Positions 29,161 through 40,529 of a stretch of 64,000 nt of DNA are shown piece after piece; position 1 is the first letter of the stretch; every line of letters starts with the position of its first letter. Position numbers and translations under genes: made by a program. Origin of the DNA: Euglena gracilis (lineage: Eukaryota > Euglenida > Euglenophyceae > Euglenales). Below the pieces are notes generated by a model, which saw only the letters and a list, made by a program, of their open reading frames with translations, was not told where the DNA came from and searched no databases. The stretch is taken from NCBI GenBank assembly GCA_039621445.1, contig CP154955.1:31762542-31826541 (forward strand), written 5' to 3'.

Positions 29161-32100
29161 TCAACGAGCGTTGCGGTAACTCAGGGTTGCAGGAAGGGCG
29201 TCCTTTGCATCACTGCCAACAGGCGCTTGGTACTGCTGCATTGGGTGGGGCGCCGGCGGCTGGTTGGGGAAAGGGGCGTAGTGGGGGGGAGGTTGTTGGG
29301 CCATGGCTGGAGGAGGGGACTGCACCGGAGCAGGGTGGAAAGCTGGGCTGCTGGTGTAGGGCGGCTGCGGCTGCGGCTGCTGTGGCGATGGACTGCTGGC
29401 GTAGGCCGGCGGTGGTGGCTGTGGAAAAGGACAAACTTAAGCCAACTCGCATCCTTTTCATACTTTAAATTAAACCATTCACAAAAGGCGCACCTCCAAA
29501 TCCGGGGGGTTTACAATGCTATGAAACTGAGCTGGAAGTGGCGCAAACCTGTGGGGGTCCGGAATAAAAATGTTGATGAGGCACTGGTGGCGGCGTGCCA
29601 TATGGTTGCTGCAATTGAGTTGGGTGGTATGGGGTAGGAGGCGCGGCCTGCGGCTGGAATCAGGCTTTGTTTCACCAACTTCCAGGGGGGGGGGAGGGAT
29701 AAGGGGGGAAAGGGAAGGGGGGGGGAGGAAAGCACGTAACCGTGTATGACATCAGATGGGGAGCGGGGGAATGATCGGGATCTGGTACATTGCATGGGAA
29801 ATCATTGCCATTATCATTTTCGGCCAGTTCCTTTTTTTTTGCAAGCGGGGATGGTCATCAGATCGAAGGTCAGCCCGGCTGCCATAATGGTGGGGCTGGC
29901 GCTGCAGTGGGGGGACGTTGCCCTTTGCGGCAGGGGGGTGGGGGAACCAGGGCCGGACCTGGTTGCGGCGCAGAGGGTTTGCGCAAATCAATTTAATTTC
30001 TTAAACATTCAGAGCCTCCAACTTTTGTGCAAGAAAGCGAAACCAGTCGCTCGCCGTCACTCCCGAGGATACAATTTTAACCAATCCCCGGGGGGAAAGG
30101 GAGGTCACTTCCACTCTTCACAAAAACCAGTCCGTCACTTTTCTCCAGAAAACCAGTCCATCGCTGCCCCCCCCCCAGGGGGGCGGTCACTCTTGAATCC
30201 AAAGGAAATTTGACCACAAATGTGTAAAAAAAAGCAAAAAAAAACTGGTTCCTTCGGCGCAGGGTCACTTTAATGGTCTTTTGCTGACCCCTCCCCTGGG
30301 GGGGGATGGGATCCAGGCCAAAAACCAGTCAATAACTCTCAAAAAACCAGTCACCCGCCCCCAAGGGGGGTCCGCAAGGGCTAAGTGATTGCATGTTCCG
30401 GAGAAGGATAAAACCTAGTCGGCTGGCAGGGGAAAAAAAGTTGCTGGGTGACTTACGTTCATTTTTGGTCCGTTGCCTGTTGGGTATGTCCGACTCAGCC
30501 GTCTTCCACCAATTTGGGGTCACAAATCGATTTTTTCAAAATATCTCGAAACCCCAGCTGTCAGAGCTGTCCCTGTGTTGGCTTCCGGAGCCAGCTCTGT
30601 CCCCAAATGCGGCCTTTTTTGCGCTGTTCACTTGTATGTTTCAGCCATTTAGGGGGAACACGCACCAAGGGGGGGCAGGGGTTTGGGAGGTGGGCCAAAG
30701 AAAGAATCCCCCCAAAGACAAGACATGGCTGAAGCAGTGGGGGGAAAAAGTTGCCAAAAATCTCAATATCAGGCACAAAAACTGATGCAACTTTTACTTC
30801 GATTAGATCAAAAATAAAATTTTAACTGTCAACACATCCAAATTATATCAAAACAATGAAGACAAGCATAAAAAAACGCGAAGCATCAGAACAAAATTTA
30901 TCTTTGCTGTTTGTCACCCTGAAAAATGATGGCTTTTTTGGTAGCTTTGTGGGTCAAAAAAAACAACAAATAATAATTACCTATACAATGCCCGGGGGGG
31001 CCAGGCACAGATCCCCAAGGGGTCCTGAGCTGTCAGTCTGGGCATGGGTTACACCGCTTTGCGCTGGAAAGCTATTGGAAATGGCTTCAGCTGACCTGAT
31101 TTTTGGGGTGCCAGCCCTCCCCAAGGATGCCGTTCCTGGCCCCCTGAGGTCTTCAAAAAAGCCCGGGGCATTAGACTTTTTATTTGCATCGGAGGGGGCA
31201 TTAAACCATAAAAAAAAAGCCTGTCCGGGTCAGGCTGTTTTTTTACCAACCCCGGGGGGGGTCCGGAGTGCCTGTGAGTGCCTGCCCAGGCAGGCACTAC
31301 CCCCCCCCAGGGGGGGTCAGATTTCGGCCTGTGCCCGGGCACATTCCTTTGAAAATAGGCCATTTTTGGCTCCCCGGCGCCTTCGGCGCCGGGGTTGTGC
31401 TAGGGCACTTTTGGCCGTGTGCCCTACCCCCCCCCGGGGGGGTCGGATTTGGAGTGCCTTGGGGTGCCTGCCCAGGCAGGCACCACCCCCCGGGGTGGGG
31501 TCGGCACCCAACTAAAATACAGCCTGGTCCGGGTCTCATTTGGAGCGGTATCATACACAATGCAAACATGGCGGAAGGACTGGAACCAAAAAAAAAGCAT
31601 AAATAATCTCAGATCTCACCCCGAAATAATTCATCACATCCCTGGCTGTGGATAGTTGTATTGGGGAGCGCTGGGATATGGACTGTAAGCAGCTTGTGGG
31701 TATGACGAATGCGTCGGTGGCATTGGGCCCTGAGCTCCTGGCATGTATGGGGGCAGTGCTGGATGAGATAATCATGCAGTGACTTGCAGTGCAAACACTT
31801 ATCACTCTTTGTAGTTATCCTAAACATGGGAGAATGGGCACTCTTTTCAGGGTCCACCGCCATCCAAACGGCTGTCAGAAACCCTCATCAAGCCCTGGGG
31901 ACGGGGTGCCCATACTGGCCATGGCTGGGGTTTGCGGGCAGGCCTTTGCTCAAGGCCAGCAGCAATGGACATTAGACTGACTGGCTACGAGTTCCCTGCA
32001 GGGCAGAACAGGAAGGCCTGGTGGGGGGGGTCGACCCCCCCCCGACCAATTTTGGGAAACAATATTTCACCAACTTTGGGAAAACGGGGATGTTGGCCGG

Positions 32101-32897
32101 GGAAAATTTTTGAAATTTTTTTTGAAAAACGAACCCAATATGCATGATTTTTTTGATGGAAAACGACATTTTTTCACAAAAAAAAATCTCACAAACTTCA
32201 GGTTTAAAAGTTGGTAGTTTTTGGGAGAGGGATGAAAAAAAAGAAAATCAAAAAAATTGGGCCAAATTTTGGCACAGTCAAATTTTGCCGAGATTTTTCC
32301 TCTTGGAAATTGTTGGGATTTTTTGCTTCAAAAACCGCTCAAAACATTGAAATTTTGAAAGGTGTGAAAAAATGGGGTTTTGGGGGGTTTTGGGGGGTTC
32401 TCCTACATGGGTCCCAAAAGGGGTCCAAAATACATCCGGCGCCGAAGGCACCAGGAAAAATTTCGGGGTACAAAAACTGGTGCCACCAGAACAACGGGAA
32501 GAGGTGGTGGGGGGGGTCGACCCCCCCACCCACCATGCAGGGGGTGGTGGGTGGTCGACCCCCCACCCACCACCCTGGCTGTTTGGCCGATTCCCGTTCT
32601 GCCCTGTACCCGCCAGAGAGCCACAGAAAACAAATGGCCTGTTTGGGGGGACCGCCGGCGGCGCTTGGGGCACAGGCGGTGGGGGTGGCAATTGGGAGCG
32701 CAGTCCCTCTGAGGCGGGGGGGGTGCCGGCCGCAGCGCTGCCAGACGAGGTGATGGAGTTGCACGCCTCCAAGGCGGCCTGTTGCTCCCGCAGCACCGTG
32801 TCCTGGCCGGGCTCCTCCGGGTAGAGACTGTCGCCCTTGGGGACCACCCCGAAGTTCGTGGCCCGGACGAGCAGCCGCAGGTAGATGTTGTGGTTCC
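29161..32897 (-). CDS. Protein with Pro/Gln/Tyr-rich C-terminus, function unknown
   Basis: Minus-strand exons: 32610-32897, 31638-31758, 29549-29647 and 29161-29418 (TGA stop). The first follows GCTCCTCAG and reads NIYLRLLVRATNFGVV, then a helix-like EQQAALEACNSI and a poly-Pro stretch. Its donor GGCGG|GTACAG joins in phase to CATCCAG|CACTGC, giving LPPYMPGAQGP and SPYPSAPQYNYPQPG. The third exon reads YHPTQLQQPYGTPPPVPHQ, the last QQPQPQPPYTSS and PPPHYAPFPNQPP, ending LSYRNAR. PPxY-like and Pro-rich motifs suggest binding to WW or SH3 domains, or a disordered scaffold; that is inference. Junction 29549/29418 is phase 0-0. The 31638 donor (GGGAT|GTGATG, phase 2) does not match the next exon's phase, so at least one exon is missing, or the protein ends there at ATG-TGA and the 29-kb exons belong to another gene. 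The N-terminus is also missing. Confidence 0.55.
29990..31230. other. Intronic or intergenic stretch without a recognised exon
   Basis: Contains CCAGTC(A/G)(C/T)TC words at 30110-30350 (ACCAGTCCGTCAC, ACCAGTCAATAAC, ACCAGTCACCCG) and C/G-run pairs at 30166-30185 and 30290-30307. No exon identified. Confidence 0.35.
31231..31526. mobile_element. hAT-like non-autonomous element with perfect 8-bp TSD
   Basis: 296 bp. It begins CAGGCTGTTTTTTTACC and ends CTAAAATACAGCCTG. It is flanked by GTCCGGGT at 31223-31230 and 31527-31534. The interior has GAGTGCCTGCCCAGGCAGGC in two places, C-run/G-run palindromes and CGGCGCCTTCGGCGCCG (31375-31391). It is a close relative of the 16056-16302 copy. It lies in the intron region after the 31638-31758 exon. 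Confidence 0.88.
31999..32606. mobile_element. Inverted-repeat element filling an intron
   Basis: 608 bp with ends CAGGGCAGAACAGGAA and TTCCCGTTCTGCCCTG. G-run/GTCGACC palindromes lie at both sides (about 32025 and 32510-32580), and AGGAAAAATTTC-type AT-rich DNA fills the middle with GGCGCCGAAGGCACC at 32438. No convincing 8-bp duplication. On the minus strand one end starts 3 bp after the donor of the 32610-32897 exon. Confidence 0.7.
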
Positions 32898-34094
32898 CTG
32901 AGGAGCAAGGATGGTGTGACCAAAGTGGTCAGAAATATGCGGTGGTGGAAATTTCTTAGAACCTGATGATTGCATAAATATAAAAAAAATTAAATATAAA
33001 TACAACAAAAAACAAGTGGTGACTAAAAAGTTCTCAGGCAGAGAAAAACGGTTTCAAATAAGGTTTTGGAGAGGAGGGCGGATAAACCAGTTTGCCAAAA
33101 AAGAAATCCTTCATATGGGCATCACCCTCCCCCCCCCCCACAGTGCCCACTCTGGGCGAGGTGGGTTCCTACCCCAAAATGGGGTTTGGGGCACTTAGAA
33201 CCAAAAAAAATGGCCACCAGGGGATTTCTTCGCCCCCCCCCCCGGGCGGTCCAGCCTCTGGCTGGAAAAAAAGGCTGCTGGCTGGAAACCGGCTGCTGGC
33301 TGGACCCCCCCACGGGGGGAATAGGGGGGGAGGGGGGTGTCCGGGGCTGGAGGGGGCTGTGCTGGGTCGATGAAAAAAAATTTTCTGAAACATTTTTGCC
33401 TTCTCGACATTCTGATGGATGAAGCTAGACATTGAGGGCGAGGAAGCTGTGATGAGAAAAAAATGCAGGGATAGGTGAGCTGGGCAGCCCAGTTGGCTGG
33501 CCCAGCCTGCGGCCGGCGGACCCAGCCTTCGGCTGGCTGGCCCAGGGCCTCCGGCTGGGCTGGACCCAAATTTATTTCACTCGACCCCACCCCCCGGGGG
33601 GCTCCCAGCCCCGATTTGGGCTGCTGGCTGGATTTGAGCTGCTGGCTGGCTGGACCCCTCCCCCGGGGGATGGGGTTCCCTCCAGCTTAAGAAATCCCCT
33701 GGTGGCCACTTTGACGGGGTGAGGCATTTGCTTAAATTCCCCAGGGTCCATTGGAACCCCCTCCCTCCCCCTTGGGGTTTTGGGTCACCCAAACCCCCCA
33801 AAATAACCTGGCGGCCCATCCTCCTGGCAGTGGCCGAACAATTTGGCAGGGGGGGGGAAGATGGTTCCAATTCCTTGGCACCCCCCTTGTTAAGGCAAAG
33901 TTCCTTTACGACGCTGAAAAAAAGGCCCAAATAACCTGGCAAGGGTGCAGAGCCAAAAGTTGGTTCCAACAACCAGGCACCCCGCCAGGTTATGGTTATT
34001 TGGAGGGGGGGTTAGGGGGTCCACGCTTGGATAATTGGGGCCTGGCTGACTTTGGCAGCTGCCCGCCCACCCCCCAGGGATGCTGCAAATCCTT
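32898..34094. repeat. GGCTGCTGGCTGG-rich repeats, no gene seen
   Basis: GGCTGCTGGCTGG and CTGGCTGGACCC words recur at 33240-33310, 33480-33560 and 33615-33660, next to C/G runs. Related words appear at 12225-12265 and 49170-49510. TTGGGGTTTTGGGTC-type sequence continues to 34094. Confidence 0.55.
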
Positions 34095-34326
34095 AAATTA
34101 AAAAAAAAAAAAAGAAAAAAAAATAAAAAAAAAAAAAAAATAAATTAAAAAAAAAAATAAAAAAAATTAAAAACAAGTTAAAAAAAAAAATTAAAAAAAA
34201 ATAAAAAAATTTATTAAAATAAAAGATTAAAAAAAAAAAAAAAAAAAATAAAAAAAAAAAAAAAAAAATAAAAAAAAAAAAAAAAAAAATAAAAAAAAAA
34301 AAAAAAAAAAATAAAAAAAAAAAAAT
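34095..34326. repeat. A-rich low-complexity tract
   Basis: About 230 bp of A runs interrupted by single T bases. Similar short sequences on each side (CAGGGATGCTGCAAATCCTTAAATTA at 34075 and 34493, given here as the shared 16-mer GATGCTGCAAATCCTT) suggest a local duplication. Confidence 0.9.
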
Positions 34327-34591
34327 GCCAAAAAAAGGGTCATTTTGGCATGCTTTGGGGGTCAAAAAATCCAACGCTTTGGGCAGGTCACTGAAAATCT
34401 TCCACTAGCGGGGGCTGCTGGGGCTGTTCAAGGGGGTCCGCTGGATAATTGGGTTGGCTGACTTTGGGCTAGCTGCCCCGCCCCCCCCCCCCAGGGATGC
34501 TGCAAATCCTTAAATTAAGATGCTGAGATGTGGACTTGATACAGGAGGGGAGTTCCGGTATGAGTGAGCCGGCATACACCGGAGGAGGAAA

Positions 34592-34995
34592 ACATAAACC
34601 TAATAAACCCCCCTTATAAGTGCACGCATTTTCGGACGTAGTTTCGGACCCCAAGGGGTGTGCACTTATTTGGGCACTGCGCACTTTTTAGGGCAAAACC
34701 CAAAATACTCACTTTTCCCCCAATTTTCAATTTCCCCCCTATTTTGTGATTTTCAGCTATGATTCAAGTGATTATGTGTCAGATTTGGACTTGGACGATA
34801 GAAATATTTGGTCTGAGAAGGACAATTCTGAGAATTGTGCGTGCTTTTCAACCTGAGATGTGGCAGTGTTTCGGGGGGGGGGGGTGCGCACTTTTTAGGG
34901 AGGTAGTTCCAGACCCTTGGGGGGTGCGCACTCATTAGGGCACTGCGCACAATTAGGGCACTGCGCACTTATTACGGGGGGGGGGGGGGTTAGTA
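34592..34995. mobile_element. Word-and-C-run element (GCGCACTTATTAGGGCACTG type)
   Basis: Left end TAATAAACCCCCCTTATAAG; right end CGCACTTATTACGGGG plus a G run and GGTTAG. Inside, CACTTATTTGGGCACTGCG, GTTTCGGACCCCAAGGGG and GCGCACTTTTTAGGG recur. A second, closely related copy lies at 52019-52402, with shared interior such as GGTCTGAGAAGGACA. Confidence 0.75.
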
Positions 34996-35529
34996 GTAAG
35001 ATGTTCCGAACATCCAGATAAAAAATCCCCAGTCAGATCTATGGTGAAATCTGTTGAAGTTTCGCAAAGCGACAACTAAAACGGAATTAAAATTGAATTC
35101 CATTTTCAAATCAATACATTAGTTGCTAACATCTTCCATCACTTTTTACATGTGTTTTGAATCAACCTCACGCCTTAACACCGGCAATACATACGACCTG
35201 AATGGATTGTTGAGCACAGGAGTTGCTATTTCCCTTGAAAGCATACAAGCGATGGAATTCGTTGTTTTTTTTTTGGCAACTCCAAATTTCCCAGCGACGC
35301 CGACCAATTTTTGCTGTTAGGTTAAGATCAGGGTGAGGGTCAGAGTTGCGAATTGAAATGAATTAGGACTTCAGCAAAAAATAGGCTGAATTCGGACCAA
35401 ATAAGCTGGCCTAACTCAAACAGAATTCACCAGAAAAATTATTTCCTATCGCTAACCCTAACTCTAACCCCCCAAGCCCCTGTTTCTGATTTTAACCAGA
35501 ACTCGTCGTGTGCAAAAAAGTCACAGAAA
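34996..35529. other. No supported gene
   Basis: AT-rich unique sequence with a short AACCCTAACTCTAACCC telomere-like stretch at 35452-35470. Confidence 0.4.
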
Positions 35530-37006
35530 TGACTCGAGTTGCAAATGAAAATGGGGTGGGGATGCAACATAACAACATAAATTGGGACTATACTCCAAGT
35601 CGTTCCACTGGCCCCTCCTGGAGCTTTTATCTCTGGTAATTGATTGAAATACTCCTTTGGGGAGGGGGGGTTATTTGGGGGAAAATTGTTTCCCCCCACA
35701 GGGATTGGTGCTTATCTATAGCCGAGGGGTCAAATTCTTATCGGCAATTATCGGTAGTTATCCGCAGTTATGTGTGATCACAAAACGCTGGACTGGCCCA
35801 ACCATCCAAAAAGGTTCAAATATAATAGGGAAATACAGACTGGGTGTAACAAAACCTCTGAAACGTCCAAAAACCACGATCAAAAAGCATAACCCCCCCA
35901 CCCCGAATATAAGAAACCCCTCGCTATAAGAAACCCCCAAATATAAGCAACCCTTTGGCCGATTTTTCGCCGACACCCAAATATAAGAAACCCCTGAATA
36001 TAACAAACCCCTGGGCTGTTGGACGCTAATCCATATTTGAGAAACCCCTCATCCATTTCCAGTCCAGACCTCTTTGCAAAGCAAGAGGTCAGAAGCTTTT
36101 GGGTGGAGCAGGTGCAACTTTTTCAAAAAAAACTAACACAAAAATTCATGGAAACACCAGACATAAAGAAAATCCTACACACGGCGGTCACATGTGATTA
36201 ATTACATGAAGGAACCGAAGGAAGAATAAGTTTCACTTATGGCAAACCCTTGGAGCCTGCCTTCGACACCCAAATATAAGAAACCCCCAAATACAAGAAA
36301 CCCTTTGGGCCGATCGGCCGAAACCCAAATATAACAAACGGGTTTCTTGTATTTGGGGGGGGGGTATGGGGTGTATCCAATACATGTTAATATGCACTGA
36401 TGTATGATACCCCTTCCCCCATACTCAAAAGTTCTCGTCAGCCATGCCAGACCTTGGATCCGTAGTTATCCGTAATTATCCGTAGTTATTCGCATTTGGT
36501 GGTCAGGCTTATCCGTTGTTTTCCATAGTTATCCGTAGTTATCCGTAGTTATCCGATTTAGGATAAGCACAAATCCCTGGGTCCCTATGAGGGCTTTTTC
36601 CCTGGGTTTGATTTGAGGGCAAGTCAGGGATGGATGGGAAGCCTTGAAGGGGGGGTCGGACCCCCCCCCCTATCTCGAGACTGAGGGAATTTTTTTAATT
36701 TAGGTTTTGTGGACAGACAAAGGGCCGGAAATCAGGCCAAAACTGTTCAAAAAACCCTGATTGTTTTTGAAAATGAATCCAAAAATACTCATTTTTCTCT
36801 GAAATTGGTGAACATTTTTCACGTGGAAAACATCAAACAAACAACAAAAAAATGGGCAATATGCTCAAAAGTGGGCGAAAAGGGGTGTTCTTGGCTCATT
36901 TTTTGGCTCACAGCGCCAGAAGCAACAGAAGCAAAATTCTTGCTATTTTTTTGGAACCTGCAGAGGAGGGGGTTTGTGGGGGCTTGGACCTCCTCCCAGC
37001 ATCTAG
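35530..37006. repeat. 1.48-kb unit, copy 1 (order A-B)
   Basis: Starts TGACTCGAGTTGCAAATG and ends CTCCCAGCATCTAG. Segment A (35530 to about 36628) includes a word-and-C-run element (35890-36375, word AAATATAAGAAACC) and a set of TAGTTATCCG repeats (36460-36560). Segment B is 36628-37006. The same unit recurs reverse-complemented at 38969-40437 with A and B in changed order. Short open frames in it are matched in the other copy but show no known family. Confidence 0.9.
35890..36375. mobile_element. Word-and-C-run element (AAATATAAGAAACC type)
   Basis: Left end CATAACCCCCCCACCCCG followed by ATATAAGAAACCCC. Right end GGGTTTCTTGTATTTGGGG. The word is repeated near 35908, 35924, 35938, 35982, 36273, 36289 and 36328 with spacers such as TTTGGCCGATTTTTCGCCGA and TTTGGGCCGATCGGCCGAAA. 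The inverted second copy is at 39217-39698. Confidence 0.8.
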
Positions 37007-37590
37007 GGGGGGGGGGATCCGGACCGGGTTTTGAATAGTGCTGAGCTCTTAATAAGCGCTCACCCACCCCTTCATTAACACCCCCATTGGTACCCAAAAA
37101 CAGATTTTCTGGGTCCGGGAGGCCAAAAAAACAGCGTTTCGGGCCAAAAAAAATTCGATTTTTTCGACTTTTTTGACCCGATGCACATCATATGTGCTGT
37201 GCCACAAAAAGTTTTGTTTGAGGGAATCAGCCTTTTATTCTGTGCATGGCACTCTGGGAGTTGCATGCACAAGTAAATTGCAACACAAACGATTTTCTTT
37301 TTTGGGGCTGTCGAACAGTTGCGCAGAAAAGGGCTTTGCATGAATCTCTCCGCCAAAATAATAAATGGCACTCGCAGGTTGTGTGAGATTGAACCTTCCA
37401 AAAAAAGAACGGGTGGGGGAATCGAACCCATGAACCATGGGCAGGCAGGGCCTCAGGAGGCTTGGACGTCAAGGTCCGCGGAGCCTCACAGGCTGGGACA
37501 CAAAACCCCTCTTGGAGACCCACATCCAGCCGAGGTGTATTTCCACCCCGTTTTGGGCCTGAAACCCATGGAGTTCGGGTCAAAATGGCG
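37007..37590. repeat. Dispersed repeat fragments between the unit copies
   Basis: GTTTTGAATAGTGCTGAGCT at 37025 and the GGGTCCGGGAGGCCAAAAAA block at 37105-37180 recur elsewhere (56861, 58548, 37815, 58865). The stretch GGGGGAATCGAACCCATGAA at 37410 looks like a tRNA T-arm on the minus strand, but no tRNA fold follows. Confidence 0.6.
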
Positions 37591-37768
37591 TCGTGATGCG
37601 CATCATGGGTCATGATGCGCATCATAATCATGATGCGCATCAATGGGTCATGATGGTCATCATGTGCCATGATGCGCATCATGGGTCATGATTGCCATCA
37701 TGGGTTATGATGTGCGTCATGGGTCATGATGCGCATCATGGCCATCATGGGTCATGATGGCCATGATG
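37590..37768. repeat. Palindromic CATGATGCGCATCATG minisatellite
   Basis: About ten imperfect copies of ATGATGCGCATCATGGGTC and shorter forms; the core ATGATGCGCATCAT is a perfect palindrome, so the tract can form serial hairpins. Confidence 0.9.
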
Positions 37769-38130
37769 GGCCTGGGGGTCGACAAACGCCCATTTTCGGC
37801 TGGAGAACACTTTTCCCGGGTCCGGGAGGCCAAAAAGCATGGGTTTGAGCAAAAAAAAATTCGATATTTTTCGACTTTTTTGGCCCAAGACGGTAGAAAA
37901 AGTAGAAAAAGTGTACAAAATGGCCAAAATCGGCCGAAAAAAAAATGGCCGTATCTCGCGCTACGCGAACAGTTGCGGGGAAATCAAAATGCCGGTAGAT
38001 GGGGCGTTCCAAGGGCTTCAAATTAGGTCTCCGGACATTTCCTTTGATTTTGCATCATTTTTGAGAAATTTTGAAAATTGACATTTTTTTGGTCGAAATG
38101 GCAAAGTCCAAAGGGGGGCTTATCCAGGGG

Positions 38131-38410
38131 GGGCGGGCCAATCCTACCCAGTTTGGACCCCTTCGCGCGTGAATAACTCGGGCCTGGCGGGGAGTTGGGG
38201 GTCAAACCCAGGTGATTCGGAAACTAGAAATCCAGTCGCTCGCAACTGAAAAAAAAAATTCGGGAACGGGGCCGGGATCATGGTGATAATCTGTCGGTTC
38301 CCGAGGTGGCCCCGAGAGGGGGGGGGAGGGGGGGAGGGGGGGTTTTCCCCCAGGGCCCAGGGGTAAGCTTCGCTCTTACCCATAAAGGGATAACAGCTCA
38401 GCGACCCCTA
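38131..38410. repeat. Dispersed repeat, paralogue of 63536-63797
   Basis: Shares CCAGTTTGGACCCCTTCGCG, GAAACTAGAAATCCAGTCGC and GATAA(C/G)AGCTCAGCGACCCC in the same order with 63536-63797. The final AAGGGATAACAGCTC arm is solo here but paired in the other copy. Confidence 0.85.
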
Positions 38411-38884
38411 CCACCTTACCCCCCAGGGGACGGTGGTCGGGACCCCTACCTCAAAACTGCAGCGCTTCCCATCTATCCCTGGGACAGGTGGGAGGGGGTG
38501 GGTCGGACCCCCCTTCCGGTCAACCAGGGGGACACACACCCCCTGCCTGCTCTGGGTGACCGATTTTTGGCCCGGTGCAAAGCGCCGGGCCGAAACCTTT
38601 TGACCCCCCAACCCAGTCAAAAGTGCCATTTCAGGCATTTTTCTGGGCCAAAATTGCCATTTTGGGCGCTTTTTGGCAAAAATTGTCAAAAATGCAAAAA
38701 TTTTCAGCGCAAAGCTCCAGAAGGAAAACTTTGACCTTTTGGGGGGTTCCGGATGACCCCCCAGGGCCGGTCTGGACCCCCTCTGGCAGGTGGGGGGAGT
38801 CGCCCAGACCCCCCTCCCCCCTCCAATACAGGAGGGACACCCCACCCAAATCCCGCACAACGTCCTTACATCGAACCCTGCTTG
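38411..38884. mobile_element. Truncated hAT-like element
   Basis: The right end GTCCTTACATCGAACCCTG (38864-38882) and the interior GGTGACCGATTTTTGGCCCG with GCAAAGCGCCGGGCC match the complete element at 59195-59625. The expected left end CAGGGTTTGATATAAGG is absent, so the copy is truncated or replaced on the left. Confidence 0.6.
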
Positions 38885-38968
38885 AACCCCCACCAGGAAA
38901 AAAAAGTCCCCAAAAAGCAGCAGATGGAATACCTGCATGCATGAATGCATGCCAGGAACCCATAAGGC

Positions 38969-40437
38969 TGACCTGCCCTCAAATCAAACCCAGGGAAAAA
39001 GCCCTCATAGGGACCCAGGGATTTGTGCTTATCCTAAATCGGATAACTACGGATAACTACGGATAACTATGGAAAACAACGGATAAGCCTGACCACCAAA
39101 TGCGAATAACTACGGATAATTACGGATCCAAGGTCTGGCATGGCTGACGAGAACTTTTGAGTATGGGGGAAGGGGTAGCATACATCAGTGCATATTAACA
39201 TGTATTGGATACACCCCATAAACCCCCCCAAATACAAGAAACCCGTTTGTTATATTTGGGTTTCGGCCGATCGGCCCAAAGGGTTTCTTGTATTTGGGGG
39301 TTTCTTATATTTGGGTGTCGAAGGCAGGCTCCAAGGGTTTGTCATAAGTGAAACTTATTCTTCCTTCGGTTCCTTCATGTAATTAATCACATGTGACCGC
39401 CGTGTGTAGGATTTTCTTTATGTCTGGTGTTTCCATGAATTTTTGTGTTAGTTTTTTTTGAAAAAGTTGCACCTGCTCCACCCAAAAGCTTCTGACCTCT
39501 TGCTTTGCAAAGAGGTCTGGACTGGAAATGGATGAGGGGTTTCTCAAATATGGATTAGCGTCCAACAGCCCAGGGGTTTGTTATATTCAGGGGTTTCTTA
39601 TATTTGGGTGTCGGCGAAAAATCGGCCAAAGGGTTGCTTATATTTGGGGGTTTCTTATAGCGAGGGGTTTCTTATATTCGGGGTGGGGGGGTTATGCTTT
39701 TTGATCGTGGTTTTTGGACGTTTCAGAGGTTTTGTTACACCCAGTCTGTATTTCCCTATTATATTTCAACCTTTTTGGATGGTTGGGCCAGTCCAGCGTT
39801 TTGTGATCACACATAACTGCGGATAACTACCGATAACTGCCGATAAGAATTTGACCCCTTGGCTGTAGATAAGCACCAATCCCTGTGGGGGGAAACAATT
39901 TCCCCCCAAATAACCCCCCCTCCCCAAAGGAATATTTCAATCAATTACCAGAGATAAAAGCCCCAGGAGGGGCCAGTGGAACGACTTGGAGTATAGTCCC
40001 AATTTATGTTGTTATGTTGCATCCCCACCCCATTTTCATTTGCAACTCGAGTCACTAGATGCTGGGAGGAGGTCCAAGCCCCCGCAAACCCCCTCCTCTG
40101 CAGGTTCCAAAAAAATAGCAAGAATTTTGCTTCTGTTGCTTCTGGCGCTGTGAGCCAAAAAATGAGCCAAGAACACCCCTTTTCGCCCACTTTTGAGCAT
40201 ATTGCCCATGTTTTGTTGTTTTTTTGATGTTTTCCACGTGAAAAATGTTCACCAATTTCAGAGAAAAATGAGTATTTGGGATTCATTTTCAAAAACAATC
40301 AGGGTTTTTTGAACAGTTTTGGCCTGATTTCCGGCCCTTTGTCTGTCCACAAAACCTAAATTAAAAAAATTCCCTCAGTCTCGAGGTAGGAAGGGGGGGG
40401 TGTGCGACCCCCCTTCAAGGCTTCCCATCCATCCCTG
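38969..40437. repeat. 1.47-kb unit, copy 2 (inverted, circularly permuted)
   Basis: Reverse complement of copy 1 with the segments rotated. 38969-40054 is the complement of A and 40055-40437 the complement of B. The new joint is GAGTCA|CTAGATG at 40054/40055, joining the outer ends of copy 1. The copy-1 A/B joint near 36628 forms both outer ends here. Identity looks high by eye; single-base differences and run-length changes are visible. Confidence 0.9.
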
Positions 40438-40529
40438 GGCGCCATTCCATTTCTTGACCAGCATTAGGGCCAAAAAAATTGCATATGCAAAAATGGCAAA
40501 ATTCTTCTTGTAATTGTTGTTGTTTTTGT

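Noticed and set aside
35758-36201. Small frames conserved between 35.8-36.2 kb and 39.4-39.8 kb as possible genes
   Set aside because: Their conservation is explained by the duplicated 1.47-kb unit; they contain the element words and have no known family.
37390-37440. tRNA-like T-arm GGTTCGATTCCCC on the minus strand
   Set aside because: Only three stem pairs form, and no A-box, anticodon arm or acceptor stem lies at the right distance.
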